From: CAZUCE01 sp964619265
GTDB lineage: Bacteria; Planctomycetota; UBA1135; GCA-002686595
Assembly: GCA_964619265.1 (NCBI GenBank)
Contig: CAZUCE010000004.1
Coordinates: forward strand, 186,001-250,000
Length of the DNA: 64,000 nucleotides
Direction: 5' to 3'
The notes below the pieces were generated by a model that made no database searches, had not been told where the DNA came from, and worked only from the letters and a program-made list of their open reading frames with translations. Position numbers and translations under genes: made by a program. Position 1 is the first letter of the stretch. Each line of letters starts with the position of its first letter. Below are positions 60,972-64,000 of this stretch, piece by piece.

Positions 60972-63803
60972 ATGGCAGCCCGCTCCAAGAACAAGAAGTC
61001 TTCCAAGAAGAAGACCACGTCGCGCAAGAAGGCCGAATCCGAGCCGAGCCGATGGGTCGCCGTCCTGGGGAGGCTGCGGGATGTGACCCTGGGTCTGGTC
61101 ACCGGGCGCGAGCTGGACGAGGAAGCCGAGGACCAAGTTCACGAAGTCATCGGTCTGCTGCTGATCGGTTTGTCGGTTTGGCTGGGCATCAGTTTGTTCA
61201 GTTTCTACAAGCCGTTTGGGGACCCCGGGGCCGTGGGCCGGAACTGGGGCGGACAGATCGGCTACTACCTGGCCCAGTGGGCGCTGATCCTGATCGGCTG
61301 GTCCGGCTACCTGCTGTCGTTCCTAGGCGTGGCCTGGGGCGCGATTCTGGTCTCGGGCCGGACCGTGCAATGGCCGATCCTGCGCACCTTCGGGGGCGTG
61401 TGTTTTCTGTTCTCCACGGCTTTCCTGTTCCAGTTGATGTTCGGGGAGGGCTTTTACCAGGAGCACTTCTTGGCTCTGGAGCAGGGTCGCGCGAGCACCG
61501 GTCAGAACGCGCTGCCGTTCGGGCCGGGCGGTTGGCTAGCGCTCGAATTGATCGGGCCCAGTCCGAACCATGCGGACGGTGCGGTCGCCCCCCTGATCGA
61601 GAAGTTTGGACGGCCGGGGCTTTGGATTCTGCTGTCGTTGATTGCGCTGTCGTCGTTCACGATCGCCACCGAGCGAGCCTTCTTCCCGGCGATCACCGCC
61701 TTCGGGGCCTGGCTCGGTGAGCGCCGTTCCGAACAGGGCGAAGGCGTGTTCCGGGCGCTCGGCGGATTTTTGAGCCGGATGTTCCGTGGTTGGTGGTCGT
61801 TCCTGTCCGGCGCGGACCTCGAGCTGACCCCGGTCGAGGCGCTGCCGGAGAAGATCCAAAAGGCCAAGGGCGGCTCGAAGAAGGCCGACAAGAAGGCCAA
61901 GGCGACCAAGACCAAGCCTGCGAAGAAGGCGTCCAAGAAGGCCGCTGAGCAGGCGCCCCTTCCGGAGCCCGCGTCCGAGGACGAAGAGGACGACGGCGAG
62001 TGGGAGTACGAGGACGACGAGGACGGCGAGTGGGAAGACGACGAAGACGGCGCCTGGGCGGAGGGCGACGACGAAGGTGAATGGGAAGAGGACGAAGACG
62101 GCGAATGGGAGGACGAAGACGATCCCGATGCCGAGTGGGAGGAAGAGTGGGAGGACGTGGAAGAAGAGGAAGAAGCCGACGAGGAAGACCCGGCGCGCGT
62201 GGCTGCGCGTGCGGCGGCCAAGGAGAAGCTCGCCAAGTCGATCAAGCAGTCGGGGCCGGTCCTGTTCGATCCCCCGACGCCGCCGCCTGGCCCGTGGAAA
62301 TTCCCGCCGCTCGATCTACTCGAGCCGCCGGATCCTGACGGCGGGGGCGGCAAAGACACCAAGACCATCCAGACCGAGGCCGAGCGGCTCGAGAACGTGC
62401 TGCGCAGTTTCCGCGTCGATGCAACGGTGTGCGGCTCGACCGTTGGGCCGTCGGTCACGATGTACGAGCTCGAGGTGGCCTCGGGTACGCGCATGAACAA
62501 GGTCACGGCGCTCTCTCAGGAGATCGCAGCCGCCCTGCGCGCCCAGTCCATTCGGATCATCGCCCCGATTCCGGGCAAGGCCACGGTCGGCATCGAGGTG
62601 CCGAACGGCAAGCGGCGAATCGTTCGATTCAGCGAGTTGATCCACAAAAAAGCCTACGACAAGAAGTTTGCCGCGCTGCCGCTGTTCCTCGGGATGGACG
62701 CCGAGGGCGAGGCGATCGTCGAGGATCTTTCCAAGATGCCGCACCTGCTCATCGCGGGCCAAACCGGCGCGGGAAAGTCGGTGTGCATCAACACGATCAT
62801 CGCGAGCTTGTTGCTCACGCGTTCGCCCCACGACGTGCAGATGATCATGATCGACCCGAAGATGGTCGAGTTGCAGATGTATTCGGACGTCCCGCACCAA
62901 ATGTGCCCGGTCGTCACCGACATGAAGCAGGCGACGCGGGTCCTTGAGTGGGCCTGCGAGAAGATGGAAGGGCGTTACGACCTGTTCAAGAACGCCAACG
63001 TTCGCAACATCAAAGGCTACAACGCGCTCGGCGAGAAGGGCCTGCGAGAGCGGATGGGCGACGACTTCAACGAAGAGCGCACGCCTCGCCACGTGCCCTA
63101 CATCGTGCTGATCATCGACGAGATGGCCGACCTGATGATGGTCAGCAAGAAAGAGGCCGAACAGGCCATTACGCGCCTTGCCCAAAAGTCGCGCGCGGTT
63201 GGTATTCACGTGATCGTCGCGACCCAGCGGCCGTCCACGGACGTGATCACCGGTGTCCTGAAGGGCAACCTTCCCACTCGCATTGCATTCACGGTTGCCA
63301 GCAAGATCGACAGCCGCGTGATCCTCGATGCCCAGGGCGCCGAGAAGCTGCTCGGTTACGGCGACATGCTCTACAACCCGCCTCAGTCGAGCAACCTGAA
63401 GCGCGTCCAAGGCGCGCTGGTCGAAGACCACGAGCTTGAAGCCGTCGTGGATTTCGTCACCAAGGACTCGGCGCCGAGCTTTAGCCAGGAACTGATCCAG
63501 GCTGCGTCCGGAGAGACGCGCGGCGACGGCGGCGAAATGGACTTCGCGACCCGCGACGACCTGTGGGACCAGGCCGTCCGCGTGATCTTGAAGTCGCGCC
63601 GGGGTTCTGCGTCGCTACTGCAGCGCGCGCTCGGCATCGGATACACCCGCGCTTCCAGGCTCGTCGACATGATGGGCGAGGCCGGGTTGGTCGGTGAACA
63701 CAAGGGATCGAAATCCCGTGAAGTGCTCCTGACCCTCGAGGACTGGGAAGAAATGCACGGCGAGGAGCTCTCCTCGACCGCGCCCGACGAATCAGCCACA
63801 TGA
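60972..63803 (+). CDS. ftsK: DNA translocase FtsK/SpoIIIE with acidic linker
   Basis: A 943-residue protein from the ATG at 60972. A very basic N-terminus (KNKKSSKKKTTSRKK) precedes four TM helices (about residues 55-235), then a Lys/Ala-rich stretch (KADKKAKATKTKPAKKASKK) and about 80 residues of almost pure Asp/Glu/Trp/Gly repeats (GEWEYEDDEDGEWEDDEDG). The motor follows: alpha/beta FtsK core with Walker A IAGQTGAGKSVCINTII, Walker B YIVLIIDEMADLMM, and ATQRPSTDVITGVLKGNLPTRIAFTV. The C-terminal gamma winged helix (DLWDQAVRVILKSRRGSASLLQRALGIGYTRASRLVDMMGEAGLVG) recognises KOPS-type DNA. It pumps chromosome ends through the division septum. Its stop overlaps the next gene's ATG (ATGA). Confidence 0.95.
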   Translation: MAARSKNKKSSKKKTTSRKKAESEPSRWVAVLGRLRDVTLGLVTGRELDEEAEDQVHEVIGLLLIGLSVWLGISLFSFYKPFGDPGAVGRNWGGQIGYYLAQWALILIGWSGYLLSFLGVAWGAILVSGRTVQWPILRTFGGVCFLFSTAFLFQLMFGEGFYQEHFLALEQGRASTGQNALPFGPGGWLALELIGPSPNHADGAVAPLIEKFGRPGLWILLSLIALSSFTIATERAFFPAITAFGAWLGERRSEQGEGVFRALGGFLSRMFRGWWSFLSGADLELTPVEALPEKIQKAKGGSKKADKKAKATKTKPAKKASKKAAEQAPLPEPASEDEEDDGEWEYEDDEDGEWEDDEDGAWAEGDDEGEWEEDEDGEWEDEDDPDAEWEEEWEDVEEEEEADEEDPARVAARAAAKEKLAKSIKQSGPVLFDPPTPPPGPWKFPPLDLLEPPDPDGGGGKDTKTIQTEAERLENVLRSFRVDATVCGSTVGPSVTMYELEVASGTRMNKVTALSQEIAAALRAQSIRIIAPIPGKATVGIEVPNGKRRIVRFSELIHKKAYDKKFAALPLFLGMDAEGEAIVEDLSKMPHLLIAGQTGAGKSVCINTIIASLLLTRSPHDVQMIMIDPKMVELQMYSDVPHQMCPVVTDMKQATRVLEWACEKMEGRYDLFKNANVRNIKGYNALGEKGLRERMGDDFNEERTPRHVPYIVLIIDEMADLMMVSKKEAEQAITRLAQKSRAVGIHVIVATQRPSTDVITGVLKGNLPTRIAFTVASKIDSRVILDAQGAEKLLGYGDMLYNPPQSSNLKRVQGALVEDHELEAVVDFVTKDSAPSFSQELIQAASGETRGDGGEMDFATRDDLWDQAVRVILKSRRGSASLLQRALGIGYTRASRLVDMMGEAGLVGEHKGSKSREVLLTLEDWEEMHGEELSSTAPDESAT

Positions 63804-64000
63804 CCGACGAACGCGCCAAGACGACAGGACTTACCCGACTCACCGAGCAGCTGCAGCGCCGCAGCGACGTGATGAGTCCGCTCAATATCGGGCTTGCGTT
63901 GCTGATGGCCGGCGGTGCCTTCTTCGGCACCGCGGCCGCCCGCTACCTGGCCAACGGACCGGACCCCAACTTGACTCTGGTGGTCTTCCTGGTGGAGACC
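63800..64000 (+). CDS. Membrane protein, 3' end outside window
   Basis: An ATG at 63800 overlaps the ftsK stop (ATGA). The 67 visible residues start MTDERAKTTGLTRLTEQLQR, then show a hydrophobic helix (LNIGLALLMAGGAFFGTAAARYL) and the beginning of a second (LTLVVFLVET). No family can be named from this part. The tight coupling suggests a role linked to FtsK or simply co-expression. Confidence 0.6.
   Translation, partial: MTDERAKTTGLTRLTEQLQRRSDVMSPLNIGLALLMAGGAFFGTAAARYLANGPDPNLTLVVFLVET

Noticed and set aside
62316..63431. 371-residue open frame on the minus strand
   Set aside because: Antisense shadow of the FtsK motor domain.

Overview
The window is high-GC, densely coded DNA in which almost every gene has a clear bacterial-type signature. 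Many genes start with GTG or TTG, few have a good Shine-Dalgarno sequence, and stop/start overlaps of the ATGA, GTGA and TAATG type are common. Two ASPIC/UnbV (CRTAC1-type) FG-GAP proteins, a sulfatase near a formylglycine-generating enzyme, large exported proteins and a Gly-rich repeat protein together suggest a Planctomycetota-like bacterium, probably one of the deep GC-rich lineages. This is inference from gene content; there is no rRNA in the window to settle it.

Layout. 1-6.2 kb: end of a tandem family-2 glycosyltransferase, a cupin, a secreted protein and a large exported alpha/beta hydrolase. 6.7-9.9 kb: serine acetyltransferase translationally coupled to an AhpD-like peroxidase-related gene with an in-frame TGA (a selenocysteine gene), then a small Cys protein, a DJ-1/PfpI protein and an XdhC-like protein. 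10-15.5 kb: Gly-rich exported protein, a TPR protein with its own promoter, and an ECF sigma factor coupled to a helical-repeat protein. 15.7-19.5 kb: UDP-glucose dehydrogenase, tRNA-Val, DoxX, a candidate small RNA and a formylglycine-generating enzyme. 19.5-28 kb (all minus strand): beta-barrel lipoprotein, sulfatase, an UnbU/UnbV-like pair, a flippase and a THUMP-like methyltransferase. 28-38.5 kb: a signalling block with an atypical NtrC-like regulator, YfiR plus a hybrid kinase, a TAXI protein, a membrane glycosyltransferase and a degenerate kinase. 38.6-45 kb: WecE aminotransferase, OafA-type acyltransferase and a large hybrid kinase with a coupled carboxypeptidase-regulatory-like protein. 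45.3-50.5 kb: exported KatG, HD hydrolase, DAHP synthase, TpiA. 50.5-55 kb: a 206-bp near-perfect inverted repeat, a 56-residue peptide coupled to a B12-binding radical SAM enzyme with a PqqD-like tail, and a second ASPIC protein. 55-64 kb: housekeeping run SecG, PyrE, YicC, Gmk, CoaC, CoaB, ROK kinase, CPXCG protein, FtsK and a partial membrane protein.

The two most interesting items are the selenocysteine gene, where TGA falls exactly on the second Cys of the CxxC catalytic motif and is followed 18 nt later by a SECIS-type hairpin with a GGTCT loop, and the radical SAM/PqqD-like enzyme with its overlapping small peptide gene, which has the layout of a RiPP (ribosomally made, modified peptide) locus. 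The four-unit inverted repeat beside the second locus looks like a non-autonomous mobile or REP-type element.
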